Assembly: GCF_900106845.1 (NCBI RefSeq)
Contig: NZ_LT629850.1
Location: 2,211,383-2,275,382, forward strand
Direction of reading: 5' to 3'
Source of the DNA: Romboutsia timonensis
GTDB lineage: Bacteria; Bacillota; Clostridia; Peptostreptococcales; Peptostreptococcaceae
DNA length: 64,000 nucleotides
The position numbers were made by a program, and so were the translations under genes. The notes under the pieces are model-generated. The model was not told the DNA's origin. It did no database searches and saw only the letters and a list, made by a program, of their open reading frames with translations. Positions 1 through 8,827 of this stretch are shown in pieces; position 1 is the first letter of the stretch, and the number at the start of each line of letters is the position of its first letter.

Positions 1-252
1 TTTTGCTTGTTCTTTCATTTCTTTAAAATCTTCACTATCTTTAGAAAACATATCCTCTACTGCTTTTTTAGCTTGTTTAGTCTTCTTTGATAAATTACTT
101 TCTATTGTAGTTTTATTAGATTCTAGTGCTATTATAGATTCTATAACATCTCCATTATGATCTATAAGTGCTTGTTTAGCCTCTGCATATGTTGCACTAG
201 GCACTCTTTGTATTACTGCATCAATCTTTTCTATTGTAATTTCGTTACTCAC
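1..252 (-). CDS. DUF4342 domain protein (partial, N-terminal part)
   Basis: The gene enters the window incomplete: about 84 N-terminal residues are present and the stop lies beyond base 1. The visible part begins (M)[16 protein letters not shown], continues with an acidic helical stretch of the form [18 protein letters not shown], then turns Lys-rich. This UBA/TS-N-like helical start is typical of DUF4342 proteins next to recO in Clostridia. Function is unknown; a protein- or nucleic-acid-binding role is only inference. The start is GTG, overlaps the end of recO by 8 bases, and has AAGGGAG in recO as its ribosome binding site, so translation is probably coupled to recO. Confidence 0.6.
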   Translation of the reverse strand, partial: MSNEITIEKIDAVIQRVPSATYAEAKQALIDHNGDVIESIIALESNKTTIESNLSKKTKQAKKAVEDMFSKDSEDFKEMKEQAK

Positions 253-1018
253 CCTTATCAGCTCCCTTAATATTTTCTATATCTTTTAAGAAGTATAACG
301 ATTTAAAGTTTACATTATCAATATAAACATTTAAATATTGCTTTAGAACTTTTTCTAGTTCATAAGTTATATACTTAGATACTTTAGCCTTGCTACATGT
401 CAATATATCATTATTTAATATATATTCCATTAGCTTTATAGTTGTTACATCTAATTTTATATTTTCTTCAGTATTTTCACTACATAAATCACATAACAAG
501 CCACCTTCATATATATTGAAAATTGCTGACTTTATACTCTTACTTCCACAGCTACTACATCTGTTCACAACTGGTCTAAAGCCTATATAGTCTAGAAATT
601 TTAATTCAAAGGCCCTTGTTATAAACTTTTTATCTGTATTTTCTTGTGTATATAAGTATAGAGTCTGGGCAAGTAGTATAAATAATCTATTATTAGTTTG
701 ATTCTCGCATGTAGAACCTTCTACAAGTTTAGTAATATAGGTAGCATATGAAAATGCCTCTATATCATATGAAATATCATAAAAACTTTTTATTGTGTCA
801 CTTTGATTTACTGTATACATATTTCCTTTTCTTTTTAATGTATAGTTTGCATAAGAAAAAAGTTGCGCTGATGAAAGCAATGAACTTTTATTTCGTTTTG
901 CTCCCTTAGCTATTGCAGATACTTTTCCTAATTTACGCGTAAATAAAGTTAATATAACATCATTTTCTTTGTACCTTACTGCTTTAAGTACTATCCCCTG
1001 GGTGTTCAGTATTATCAT
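245..1018 (-). CDS. recO: DNA repair protein RecO
   Basis: RecO helps load RecA on SSB-coated single-stranded DNA in the RecFOR pathway and promotes strand annealing. The 257-residue product has the usual family length. It opens with the OB-fold start [22 protein letters not shown]. In its C-terminal half a zinc-binding quartet is visible (CSSCG, then CDLC about 20 residues on). The ATG lies 35 bases inside the end of yqzL, with GGGAG upstream as binding site. It is the penultimate visible gene of the era-mgtE-yqzL-recO run. Confidence 0.93.
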   Translation of the reverse strand: MIILNTQGIVLKAVRYKENDVILTLFTRKLGKVSAIAKGAKRNKSSLLSSAQLFSYANYTLKRKGNMYTVNQSDTIKSFYDISYDIEAFSYATYITKLVEGSTCENQTNNRLFILLAQTLYLYTQENTDKKFITRAFELKFLDYIGFRPVVNRCSSCGSKSIKSAIFNIYEGGLLCDLCSENTEENIKLDVTTIKLMEYILNNDILTCSKAKVSKYITYELEKVLKQYLNVYIDNVNFKSLYFLKDIENIKGADKGE

Positions 1019-1139
1019 CGGTGTTATCTATCTCCCTTAACTCATCAGTTTCTTCATGCAAGTTTTTACAGTCACTTAAATATAGATATGCTTCTATACT
1101 ACCCGTCTTTTTAAAAACTTCCCAACATAAATTGTTCAT
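984..1139 (-). CDS. yqzL: YqzL family small protein
   Basis: A 51-residue protein beginning [19 protein letters not shown]. It matches the pattern of YqzL (Trp near residue 6, F-K-TG-I-AYL), a short conserved Firmicutes protein of unknown function encoded between era and recO. Here the conserved 24-residue head is followed by an acidic tail of about 27 residues ([15 protein letters not shown] and on) that runs into the recO start region; the tail overlaps recO by 35 bases in another frame. The ribosome binding site AAGGGGG lies about 10 bases before the ATG, inside the 3-prime arm of a terminator-like hairpin. Confidence 0.75.
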   Translation of the reverse strand: MNNLCWEVFKKTGSIEAYLYLSDCKNLHEETDELREIDNTDDNTEHPGDST

Positions 1140-1143
1140 TTTT

Positions 1144-1193
1144 AAAAAACCCCCTTCTCACGGTTATAATTATATTCTTAGTAAGAAGAGGGT
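1144..1193 (-). terminator. Terminator-like hairpin between mgtE and yqzL, holding the yqzL ribosome binding site
   Basis: On the minus strand the arms are ACCCTCTTCT (1193-1184) and AGAAGGGGGT (1158-1149), pairing over 10 bp with one G-U pair, followed by a run of T to 1144. The loop is 25 bases. The 3-prime arm includes the AAGGGGG that precedes the yqzL ATG, so folding would both favour termination after mgtE and hide the yqzL binding site. Confidence 0.55.
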
Positions 1194-1211
1194 AAATAAT
1201 ACATTAAGTTA

Positions 1212-2591
1212 TTAAACAATTTTTGACAATATTATAGTTGTTGTTACTAAGTATATTGTTATTCCTGTTATATCAAGCACTGTAGCTATAACTGGGGCTG
1301 ATATAATTGATGGGTCTGCATCTAATTTTTTAAATAATATAGGCATAAATCCACCTATCATAGCTCCAACAATCATATTTATAAATAACGATACAGTCAC
1401 AACTAATACTATATTTATATCTTTTATAAATATAAATACTATTATACTAACTATTAAGCTACATATTATACCTGTAATAATTCCTACTACAGCTTCTCTT
1501 ATAACATTATTAAATTCTAGGTCTTTATTAGATAAACTCATTACAGCAAGAGCTGATGATTGAGTTCCTATATTTCCTCCCATACCTAAAACCACAGGTA
1601 TAAAAAATACTAAAGATGCATATTTAGGATTCATTATAAAGTCTAAGTTTGAAAGTATTGCACTTGATAAAAGACCTGCTAATAAAGTAATTATTAGCCA
1701 TGGTATTCTCGCCCTTACAGATGAAAATATTTGCTCTGCTGGTGTTTTATTTACATTTTGTGCTATATCTATTTCGTGTTCTGAAGTTCCTGCAAACTTA
1801 TACATATCTTCAGTTGCTTCTTCTTCCATTACATCTATTATATCATCTACTGTAATTATACCTTTTAATCTGTGTTCTCTATCTATAACAGGTATTGCTA
1901 TTAAATTATATTTTGAAACTAGTCTAACTGCTTCCTCTCTATCTTCATCTACAAAGACAGATATTATATTCTCACTCATTAAATCTTTTACTATACTACT
2001 ATCTCTAGCAAGTATTAATTCTCTTAGCGATAAAACTCCTACTAATCGTTCTTCATTGTCAACTACATATACATAGTATATAGTTTCTGCATCTTCTGCA
2101 TATTCTCTCATATGAGATATTGCCTCTTTAGCTGTCATATATTCATTAATTTGTATATATCCAGTCGTCATTATTCCGCCAGTTGATTCTTCTTCATATA
2201 TTAATAGTTCTTTTACATCATCGGCATCTTTTTCACTTAAAAGTTCCATTATGTTTTCTCGCTCATCTTCTTCTAACTGACTTAATATATCTGCCATATC
2301 ATCAAGAGACATTAATTCTAATATATTTTTTTTATTTTCTGTATCTAGTTTTGATAATATATTACTAAAAAACTCAACATCACTTTCTTCTAATATAGAA
2401 GCAGCCATATCTAAAGGAAGTACTTCAAATAGTTTTATTTTTTCATTTTCTTCTAGATTTTCCATTATCTCGAATATATCTATTATATGATATTCTTCAA
2501 GTAACTCTCTAAGTTCTAGTATTTTGTTATTTTCAATTAATATTGTTACTTCATTTAATAAATCTTTGGAAGCATCCTGTTTCCTATCCAT
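1212..2591 (-). CDS. mgtE: Magnesium transporter MgtE
   Basis: A Mg2+-gated channel/transporter of the MgtE family in the cytoplasmic membrane. Domain order is classical. An acidic helical MgtE_N domain (about residues 20-125) contains repeats such as LEEDERENIMELL. A CBS pair (about 130-255) includes the region around ESTGGIMTTGYI. About five membrane helices follow (about 285-459). Length near 459 residues is typical. An in-frame GTG lies 9 bases upstream, but the AAAGGTG right after the era stop is placed for the ATG at 2591. The gene follows era with 11 bases between stop and start, so it is probably cotranscribed. No M-box leader is seen. Confidence 0.92.
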   Translation of the reverse strand: MDRKQDASKDLLNEVTILIENNKILELRELLEEYHIIDIFEIMENLEENEKIKLFEVLPLDMAASILEESDVEFFSNILSKLDTENKKNILELMSLDDMADILSQLEEDERENIMELLSEKDADDVKELLIYEEESTGGIMTTGYIQINEYMTAKEAISHMREYAEDAETIYYVYVVDNEERLVGVLSLRELILARDSSIVKDLMSENIISVFVDEDREEAVRLVSKYNLIAIPVIDREHRLKGIITVDDIIDVMEEEATEDMYKFAGTSEHEIDIAQNVNKTPAEQIFSSVRARIPWLIITLLAGLLSSAILSNLDFIMNPKYASLVFFIPVVLGMGGNIGTQSSALAVMSLSNKDLEFNNVIREAVVGIITGIICSLIVSIIVFIFIKDINIVLVVTVSLFINMIVGAMIGGFMPILFKKLDADPSIISAPVIATVLDITGITIYLVTTTIILSKIV

Positions 2592-2602
2592 ATAATTCAC
2601 CT

Positions 2603-3493
2603 TTATTTTTCAGTATATCCAAAATTACTTACATAATTTTGTAAGTTTCTCCAATTTTCTTTTACTTTTACCCATAATTGAAGATTTGCTTGAGATCCTA
2701 AAAGTAATTCTATATCAGCTCTTGCTGACTTTCCTATACCTTTTAATTTTCTACCATTCTTACCTATTATTATACCCTTGTGTGAGTCTCTTTCACAATA
2801 TATTACAGCTGATATATCAACTATTTCTTTATCTTTTCTTGATTTCATTCTTTCTATTTCAACTGCAACTCCATGAGGTACTTCATCATGTATATAATGT
2901 AGCACTTTTTCTCTTATAAGTTCTGACACTAATACTCTTTCTGGTTGATCAGTTATCATATAATCAGGGAAGTACTGAGGTCCTTCTTCTAAATGTGATT
3001 TTATAACTTTTAAAAGCTCATTTATATTTCTTCCTTTTAATGCTGATATTGGCACTATTTGTTCAAATACACCTTCAGCATTATACATTTTCATTAAATC
3101 AAATAACTCTTCCTCATTTAATTGATCAATTTTATTTAAAACTAAAACAACTGGAGTTTTTATATTCTTTAAGTCATCTATTATTTTTCTATCTCCAGGT
3201 CCTATTTTTTTAGATTCATCTACAACGAATAATACTAAATCTACGTTTTTAAATGCATCTGTCGCAGACTTAACCATAAATTCACCTAATTTATTTTTAG
3301 GCTTATGTATTCCAGGTGTATCTAAGAACACTACTTGTGCTTCTTCATCTGTGTATACTGCTTGTATTGTATTTCTTGTAGTCTGAGGTTTATCACTCAT
3401 TATTGCTATTTTTTCTCCAACTACATTATTCATTAAAGTAGATTTTCCAACGTTTGGTCTTCCTACTATACTAACAAATCCTGATTTAAACAT
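2603..3493 (-). CDS. era: GTPase Era
   Basis: Essential GTPase that binds the 3-prime end of 16S rRNA during 30S assembly. The N-terminal GTPase domain shows G1 GRPNVGKST at residues 11-19, G3 DTPGIH, G4 NKID and G5 SALKG. The C-terminal KH domain carries GIIIGKNGRKLKGIG. The chosen ATG (3493) has AGGAG nine bases upstream; an in-frame TTG 21 bases further up lies before that binding site and is rejected. Length is 297 residues, normal for Era. It stands after a terminator that follows the DgkA-PAP2 gene, so it probably has its own promoter in 3500-3620. Confidence 0.96.
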   Translation of the reverse strand: MFKSGFVSIVGRPNVGKSTLMNNVVGEKIAIMSDKPQTTRNTIQAVYTDEEAQVVFLDTPGIHKPKNKLGEFMVKSATDAFKNVDLVLFVVDESKKIGPGDRKIIDDLKNIKTPVVLVLNKIDQLNEEELFDLMKMYNAEGVFEQIVPISALKGRNINELLKVIKSHLEEGPQYFPDYMITDQPERVLVSELIREKVLHYIHDEVPHGVAVEIERMKSRKDKEIVDISAVIYCERDSHKGIIIGKNGRKLKGIGKSARADIELLLGSQANLQLWVKVKENWRNLQNYVSNFGYTEK

Positions 3494-3623
3494 GTTGCAT
3501 TTCTCCTGTCTCAATAAATTAATTTATTTTATATCTATAAACCTATATTATAAAAAAATCATAATAAATATTCTTATATTAATATAATTTATTATTTTAT
3601 TTAGTATCTTACATTATAACATA

Positions 3624-3652
3624 AAAAAAGAAGTCGTGAAGGCTTCTTTTTT
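3624..3652 (-). terminator. Terminator after the DgkA-PAP2 gene
   Basis: Hairpin AAAAAAAGAAGTC / GTGAA loop / GGCTTCTTTTTT with one G-T pair, symmetrical enough to work on both strands. It lies downstream of the gene at 3706-4422 and upstream of era. Confidence 0.75.
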
Positions 3653-3705
3653 ATCTCATTAAAGTATTAAGAATAAAATATTTATTTTAGGTATTAGTCT
3701 AAGCG

Positions 3706-4422
3706 TTATACTAATAGTTGAATTTGGAATACTAATATAGTTATTAATGTACCTAATAATCCACCTGCAACAGTTTCCCAGAAGGTATGTATATTCCCCT
3801 CTATCCTACTTTGTGCAACTAATACTGCCATTAAATATGCTAAAGTTGAAGCTACTACTTTTTCTCCTAAAAAAGTTATAGCTGTTGCTGTAGCAAATGC
3901 AAGCGCAGTATGACCACTTGGCATCCCACCCCTTAAAGGTGTTCCTGTTGATGTCATAGCTTTTACAACTACAACAGCTATTAATACTAAAACAATACAA
4001 ATTAATGTCAAATGTATTTGTGATTGTCTTATAGTATTTAGCACTGAATCAGATAACTCTGTTAACTTATTATAAAATAATAAATATCCTACTACAGCAG
4101 AGTTTAGTGCTGCTATTAAAACGCCTCCTGCAGCTACATCTTTAGCAATTTTAGCTAATACATGATACTCATCAGTTATCATATCTATAGTTTTTTCTAT
4201 AGCTGTATTAAACATCTCTGCTATTACAACTAAACTTATTGCAAATACCAATAGTATCATTTCTAATCTTTTCAAACCTAAAAATAAACTTGCTGTTAAT
4301 ACCACTACAGCTAAAAAATAATGTATTTTCATATTTCTTTCAAATTTAAAAGTATATATTATACCTTCTATAGCTGCATTAAAAGCTTTAATTATACCTT
4401 GACGAGTTTTAGTTTTTTTCAT
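3706..4422 (-). CDS. dgkA: DgkA-type lipid kinase fused to a PAP2 phosphatase domain
   Basis: Two membrane domains in one 238-residue chain. Residues 1-120 are a prokaryotic diacylglycerol/undecaprenol kinase with the signature EMFNTAIEKTID (E69, N72, E76) and three membrane helices. Residues about 150-235 resemble a PAP2 lipid phosphatase: PSGH at 168-171 and SR...H at 205-212 followed by E216, where the family more often has Asp. The first PAP2 motif (KxxxxxxRP) is not obvious. In this phylum such kinases usually act on undecaprenol, and PAP2 enzymes dephosphorylate undecaprenyl pyrophosphate. It sits 5 bases after ybeY, the usual dgkA position. Confidence 0.85.
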   Translation of the reverse strand: MKKTKTRQGIIKAFNAAIEGIIYTFKFERNMKIHYFLAVVVLTASLFLGLKRLEMILLVFAISLVVIAEMFNTAIEKTIDMITDEYHVLAKIAKDVAAGGVLIAALNSAVVGYLLFYNKLTELSDSVLNTIRQSQIHLTLICIVLVLIAVVVVKAMTSTGTPLRGGMPSGHTALAFATATAITFLGEKVVASTLAYLMAVLVAQSRIEGNIHTFWETVAGGLLGTLITILVFQIQLLV

Positions 4423-4427
4423 AAAGC

Positions 4428-4886
4428 CTACTCCCTCGTTATGTTTAGCTTATTTAATATATATTCTTCCTTTTCTCTCATCTGTTTTGTATTTTCTTCT
4501 GTATCATGATCATACCCTAAAAGATGGAATGTACTATGGCAAACTAAAAAACATACTTCTCTTTCAAAACTATGATTATATTCTTTACTTTGCTCAAATG
4601 CTCTTTCTAAAGATATTACTATATCACCTAGTGATTCTTCCTCTAATTCTATATCAAAATCATCACTTAACATAGGAAATGATAATACATCTGTAGGTCT
4701 ATCTATCCCTCTAAACTGTTTATTTAATTCATGTATTTCTTTATTATCTACAAAAGATAAACTTACCTCATAATCATCATCATATCCTTCATAATCTAGA
4801 CATTCAATTATTATATCTTTTATTTTTTCTATTAATTCCTCGCTTACATTTAGCTTATCTTGTCTGTCATCTATTATAAGTTCCAT
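4428..4886 (-). CDS. ybeY: Endoribonuclease YbeY
   Basis: Zinc-dependent single-strand endoribonuclease involved in 16S rRNA 3-prime-end maturation and ribosome quality control. The metal-binding signature HSTFHLLGYDH is complete, with His at 117, 121 and 127. Length (152) is normal. It follows phoH by 22 bases and precedes the DgkA-PAP2 gene by 5, the widespread phoH-ybeY-dgkA-era order. Confidence 0.96.
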   Translation of the reverse strand: MELIIDDRQDKLNVSEELIEKIKDIIIECLDYEGYDDDYEVSLSFVDNKEIHELNKQFRGIDRPTDVLSFPMLSDDFDIELEEESLGDIVISLERAFEQSKEYNHSFEREVCFLVCHSTFHLLGYDHDTEENTKQMREKEEYILNKLNITRE

Positions 4887-4908
4887 TGTTTCACCTTTTT
4901 TCCTTTGT

Positions 4909-5910
4909 TTATTTTTTCTTAGTATTTTTTTCTTTGTGCTTAGTTTTTATTTCTTCTTGCTTTTTATCATATTTATCATAAGCTACTATAATTCTTTGAA
5001 CTAAAGCATGTCTAACAACATCCCTCTCAGTTAAATTTATACTTCCTATTCCTTCTACACCTTTTAGTACATCTCTAGCATGAAGTAGACCACTTTTCTT
5101 ATTATCAGGTAAATCAGTTTGAGTTAAATCTCCAGTTACCACTGCCTTAGATCCAAACCCTAATCTAGTTAAAAACATCTTCATTTGTTCTCTAGTTGTA
5201 TTTTGAGCTTCATCTAATATAATAAATGCATTATCTAGGGTTCTACCTCTCATAAATGCAAGTGGAGCTACTTCTATCAATCCTCTTTCTAGATATTTAT
5301 TAAATTTATCTGCGCCTAACATATCAAATAATGCGTCGTATAATGGTCTTAAATAAGGGTCTACTTTATCCTTTAAATCTCCTGGTAAAAAACCTAGGTT
5401 TTCTCCAGCTTCAACTGCTGGTCTTGTAAGTATTATTCTACTAACCTCATCTCTTTTAAATGCCTTTACAGCCATAGCTACAGCTAAATATGTTTTACCT
5501 GTACCAGCTGGACCTATACCAAAAGTTATATCATTATTTTTTATTAAGTTTATGTATTCTTTTTGACCTAAAGTTTTAGGCTGAACTGCTTTTCCCTTTT
5601 GAGTTAAAACAATTGTATCTTCTAATTCCTTTATTCTTTCTTCACTTCCTTCAAGCAATAAAGATAATGAGTAAGAAATACTTTGTTTATCTAGATTTTT
5701 ACCATTTGATACACTTTGATGAAGCTCTGTCATAAGTTTCAACGCTTGATTAACATTTTTTTCCTCTCCCATTAAAACTATATTTCCTTCTCTTAAAATA
5801 ACATCAATTTTTAATGTATCTTCTATTAGTTTGATATTTTCATCAAAATTGCCAAATAACTCTCTTTCAAATGTTTCTTCTTTAACTATAAAATTCTTTT
5901 GTACTATCAA
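4909..5910 (-). CDS. phoH: PhoH family P-loop ATPase
   Basis: PhoH-like (YbeZ/PhoL) ATPase, likely RNA-associated and functionally linked to YbeY. The Walker A motif GPAGTGKT lies near residue 140 and a Walker B-like AFIILDEAQNT follows about 90 residues later. The N-terminal 110 residues are a KH-like region, and the C-terminus is a basic, lysine-rich tail. Start is TTG with a perfect AAGGAGG nine bases upstream. Length 333 is typical. Confidence 0.93.
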   Translation of the reverse strand: MIVQKNFIVKEETFERELFGNFDENIKLIEDTLKIDVILREGNIVLMGEEKNVNQALKLMTELHQSVSNGKNLDKQSISYSLSLLLEGSEERIKELEDTIVLTQKGKAVQPKTLGQKEYINLIKNNDITFGIGPAGTGKTYLAVAMAVKAFKRDEVSRIILTRPAVEAGENLGFLPGDLKDKVDPYLRPLYDALFDMLGADKFNKYLERGLIEVAPLAFMRGRTLDNAFIILDEAQNTTREQMKMFLTRLGFGSKAVVTGDLTQTDLPDNKKSGLLHARDVLKGVEGIGSINLTERDVVRHALVQRIIVAYDKYDKKQEEIKTKHKEKNTKKK

Positions 5911-5943
5911 TTGTACAGTCCTCCTTAGTTAAAATAATAATTA

Positions 5944-7236
5944 TCAATTCGTATTTTGATCCTTATTATCCTCTTCTTTATTATTAGTATTTTCAAATTC
6001 ATTTCTAATATCATTTATAGGTCTTTTTTCTGGATTAGATGGTACCACTTCTTCGCCTTCTTTAGGAGTATTTTGCTCTCTAATCATATTCTCAGCTTCT
6101 GCTTTGCTAAGAGAATATACATTTGCTATATTTTCAGATGTTTGTACAGTTATTGTATATTCTAATATGTTTTTATTAACTTTATAATCATGTTTAGAAT
6201 CTACTATTCGTGCAGATGCTGGAATTATATAATCTAACTCTTTTAAAGTTTTTTCTTTTAATTCTTTCTTTACTTGTTCTTTATCTTTTTCTATTTTTTT
6301 ATCTTCAGTTTCATAGAAAGTACTTACCTTTAATTTTAATGGAAATGTATAATTTCCTAAAGATAATTTATATTCTTGATTTTCAATAACATAATCATTA
6401 TACTTAATATTTCTTCTTATAGTATATTTATTATCATAAAAGCTTAGAGTATATACATTTTTTTTATTTCCTGTCTTTTCTTTTACTACTTCTTCATAAC
6501 TTGCACTCTTAGAAGCTTCATAAAATGTAGTAGCCCATACCTCTGGTATTGATTTATTATTAGATCCATTTATTAAAACGTCTCCTTTTCTAACTATATC
6601 ACCTTTTTGAACTACAGAATTTCCACTTCTTGCTATTACCTTTTCTATTATACCATCTTTCTTAGCAATTATATTACAATAATTTGACTGTTCTACAGAT
6701 TTTAATGTTTCTGCTTTTTTAGTTACTGTTACAAATATATTTGTCCCCTTAACATTTATAGATAAATACGCCACATCATTAAACTTTAGCATTATATGGT
6801 CTCTTATTTCTTTTCTATCTATACTTTTTTTATAAACTCCTGGCTTTAATCCTACCTGATATAGCTCTTTTCTAATATCTTCTTTTTTTATTCCCTCTGG
6901 TACTTGTATATATATATCTGTTACAAATTGAGATGTCATAATAAGTAAGAATAAAGATATAACTCCACATATCCACATTCCTTTATTCTTATATATCCTC
7001 TTTAATATAAATGGTAGTCCTGTGCTTTGTTTTATTTTTACTTGAAAATTACTACCTCTATATACATTTTTAAATGCTTTAATATCTTCTCTATCTAAAT
7101 TAAACTCAATCTTTGTACTACTTATTTTCTTTACATTATATACTTTTATACCATTTCTCATTAAATGATTTAAAAATCTTTCTACCGAAACACCTTCTAC
7201 CGTTATAACATAGTATCCTCTTATATAACTTATCAC
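5944..7236 (-). CDS. yqfD: Sporulation protein YqfD
   Basis: A YqfD-family membrane protein required for sporulation in relatives and usually sigma-E controlled. The N-terminal 85 residues form a small basic domain, one membrane helix lies near residues 88-108 (WICGVISLFLLIMTSQFV), and a long extracytoplasmic region follows. The C-terminus is Asn/Asp/Glu/Lys-rich low complexity. Start is GTG with GGGGGA upstream. It follows yqfC by 12 bases. No clear sigma-E promoter could be assigned upstream of yqfC. Confidence 0.9.
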   Translation of the reverse strand: MISYIRGYYVITVEGVSVERFLNHLMRNGIKVYNVKKISSTKIEFNLDREDIKAFKNVYRGSNFQVKIKQSTGLPFILKRIYKNKGMWICGVISLFLLIMTSQFVTDIYIQVPEGIKKEDIRKELYQVGLKPGVYKKSIDRKEIRDHIMLKFNDVAYLSINVKGTNIFVTVTKKAETLKSVEQSNYCNIIAKKDGIIEKVIARSGNSVVQKGDIVRKGDVLINGSNNKSIPEVWATTFYEASKSASYEEVVKEKTGNKKNVYTLSFYDNKYTIRRNIKYNDYVIENQEYKLSLGNYTFPLKLKVSTFYETEDKKIEKDKEQVKKELKEKTLKELDYIIPASARIVDSKHDYKVNKNILEYTITVQTSENIANVYSLSKAEAENMIREQNTPKEGEEVVPSNPEKRPINDIRNEFENTNNKEEDNKDQNTN

Positions 7237-7248
7237 TTGTATATCCCC

Positions 7249-7485
7249 CTAATCTACATACTCAATACTGTATATAACTCCTTTTATACCAATTTCACCC
7301 TCTGTAATGTACTTTAATAAAAGCTTATCTCCTAATATTTTTATTGTTTTAGCTTTTGTTTTTACTCTTATCAAATCATTTTCATACTCTAGTATTGATA
7401 AATAATTCTCTACACTTACAAATGTATTCCCTATAGTTGTTACAGTTGGTTGATTAACCTGCAAATCATTTGATATCTCTAACAT
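7249..7485 (-). CDS. yqfC: Sporulation protein YqfC (YabP/YqfC family)
   Basis: A 78-residue YabP/YqfC-family protein, a small beta-rich family found only in spore formers. The central VENYLSILEYENDLIRVKT and the glycine-containing GEIGIKGVI near the C-terminus fit the family. ATG has AGGAGG seven bases upstream. It forms a two-gene unit with yqfD, in front of phoH, as in other spore-forming Firmicutes. Confidence 0.88.
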   Translation of the reverse strand: MLEISNDLQVNQPTVTTIGNTFVSVENYLSILEYENDLIRVKTKAKTIKILGDKLLLKYITEGEIGIKGVIYSIEYVD

Positions 7486-7653
7486 CTACATACCTCCTAA
7501 ATACATCTTTAATCCTTACATTAACCCTCTAACTTTTTACACATAGTATAGTATATATTTGATATATTATTTTAGTGCATAAGTTCTAAATCCATCTTAT
7601 ACATGCTAAATTCAGTTCCTAGACTATAAATATCCTAAAATATATATGTAAAC

Positions 7654-7676
7654 TTCTATTCTATCTAAGAATAGAA
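7654..7676. repeat. Perfect 8-bp inverted repeat upstream of the 7711 gene
   Basis: TTCTATTC (7654-7661), a 7-base spacer, then GAATAGAA (7669-7676), ending 34 bases before the ATG at 7711. It may be an operator or a small 5-prime leader hairpin. There is no T-run after it, so it is not a terminator. Confidence 0.45.
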
Positions 7677-7710
7677 TAAATATTATAAAACTTTCAGAAA
7701 GGATGGTTAT

Positions 7711-8700
7711 ATGAAAGATGACCTAATATTTATAGTTCAAGAATGTATATGCATAGATTTCTTAATTAATGCAATAATGACATCTAATATATACAAACAT
7801 CTAAATTTTTTTAGTGATCTCAAAAAAGAAAACTTAAAAAATATAAAAGTTATATGCAATTTATACAAACGTACTTATAACGATGATTTATTAATTAAAG
7901 ATACCCCCAGTATAAAATTAGATAGAAACCCTCAAAATAATTTAAATACACTTTTAGAATATAGTTTAAATCTATTAACTAGAGTTGATGTACTAAAAAA
8001 ACAATATTCTAATTCTTGTTATAACAAGTTATTCCAAGGATTGTATAATAGTTATTTCGATTTAATTTCTTACATTCACTGCTTTTGTCCCTTATCTTCT
8101 AATAATTCTTTTAATTTAAAAAGTGAAAAATCTGATATTTTAAGCTTAAACTCTAATAATCATTTTTCTACATTTTTCAATATCTTAAGTTCTCCTACTT
8201 TAGATTTTTCTAATAAAGAAAATAAAATTGAATTAATTAGAGATATTTGTATAGAAGCTATATATATATTCTTTGATTATTACTTAGTTGAAAACTTAAT
8301 TATTGATGAATATTATGAAATATTCTTTGAAAATAATCCTGAAAACAAATTTTATCAATTCTTCTTTAAATCTAATGATAGAAGTTTTAAAGTACGTGTA
8401 TATGACAAATCTTTAATTGTATTTTATATATACCAAGTTAATGAAAGTATTCTAAGTATATCTCCACCTTTAAATAAAGTAGATAGCAAACTAGCTGTTG
8501 ATATGTATTTAGAAGAAAAATTTAAAGGAGAGTTTAATAATTTATTTTACGATGAAAATTATATAAATTCGTCATATTATAAAAATAATATTGAATCATA
8601 TAAGTTTAAATATAATTATAATAATAGAAATATAGAAAAGTGTCTTTATGTATCTATAGATGTTAACTCAAGAATTATACAAGAGATATATTTGATTTAA
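7711..8700 (+). CDS. Protein of unknown function, 329 residues
   Basis: Not recognised. The protein is Asn-, Tyr-, Phe- and Ile-rich, without signal peptide or clear membrane helix. Residues 1-120 look helical and contain several Cys. A low-complexity linker lies around 125-165. The last 75 residues, with ESYKFKYNYNNRNIEKCLYV and a closing SRIIQEIYLI, resemble the strand pattern of PepSY/YpeB-like domains, which is only a suggestion. AAAGGA precedes the ATG. It stands alone on the plus strand, divergent from yqfC and convergent with tspO, and is closed by its own terminator. Confidence 0.7.
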   Translation: MKDDLIFIVQECICIDFLINAIMTSNIYKHLNFFSDLKKENLKNIKVICNLYKRTYNDDLLIKDTPSIKLDRNPQNNLNTLLEYSLNLLTRVDVLKKQYSNSCYNKLFQGLYNSYFDLISYIHCFCPLSSNNSFNLKSEKSDILSLNSNNHFSTFFNILSSPTLDFSNKENKIELIRDICIEAIYIFFDYYLVENLIIDEYYEIFFENNPENKFYQFFFKSNDRSFKVRVYDKSLIVFYIYQVNESILSISPPLNKVDSKLAVDMYLEEKFKGEFNNLFYDENYINSSYYKNNIESYKFKYNYNNRNIEKCLYVSIDVNSRIIQEIYLI

Positions 8701-8750
8701 GATTTTCATCATTACTATAATTAAATAAATTTGTATCACATTAATATTTA

Positions 8751-8780
8751 AAAATACTGAGGATTTATTCTCAGTATTTT
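8751..8780. terminator. Bidirectional terminator between 7711 gene and tspO
   Basis: Perfect 11-bp stem AAAATACTGAG / CTCAGTATTTT with an 8-base loop. The A and T tracts make it usable from both convergent genes. Confidence 0.85.
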
Positions 8781-8827
8781 ATCTTATATAAATAAATTAA
8801 ATAATCCTAATTTATTATATTTTAAAT

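Noticed and set aside
7486..7600. Sigma-E promoter for yqfC-yqfD
   Set aside because: Expected from biology, but no -35/-10 pair with correct spacing and consensus could be picked with confidence.
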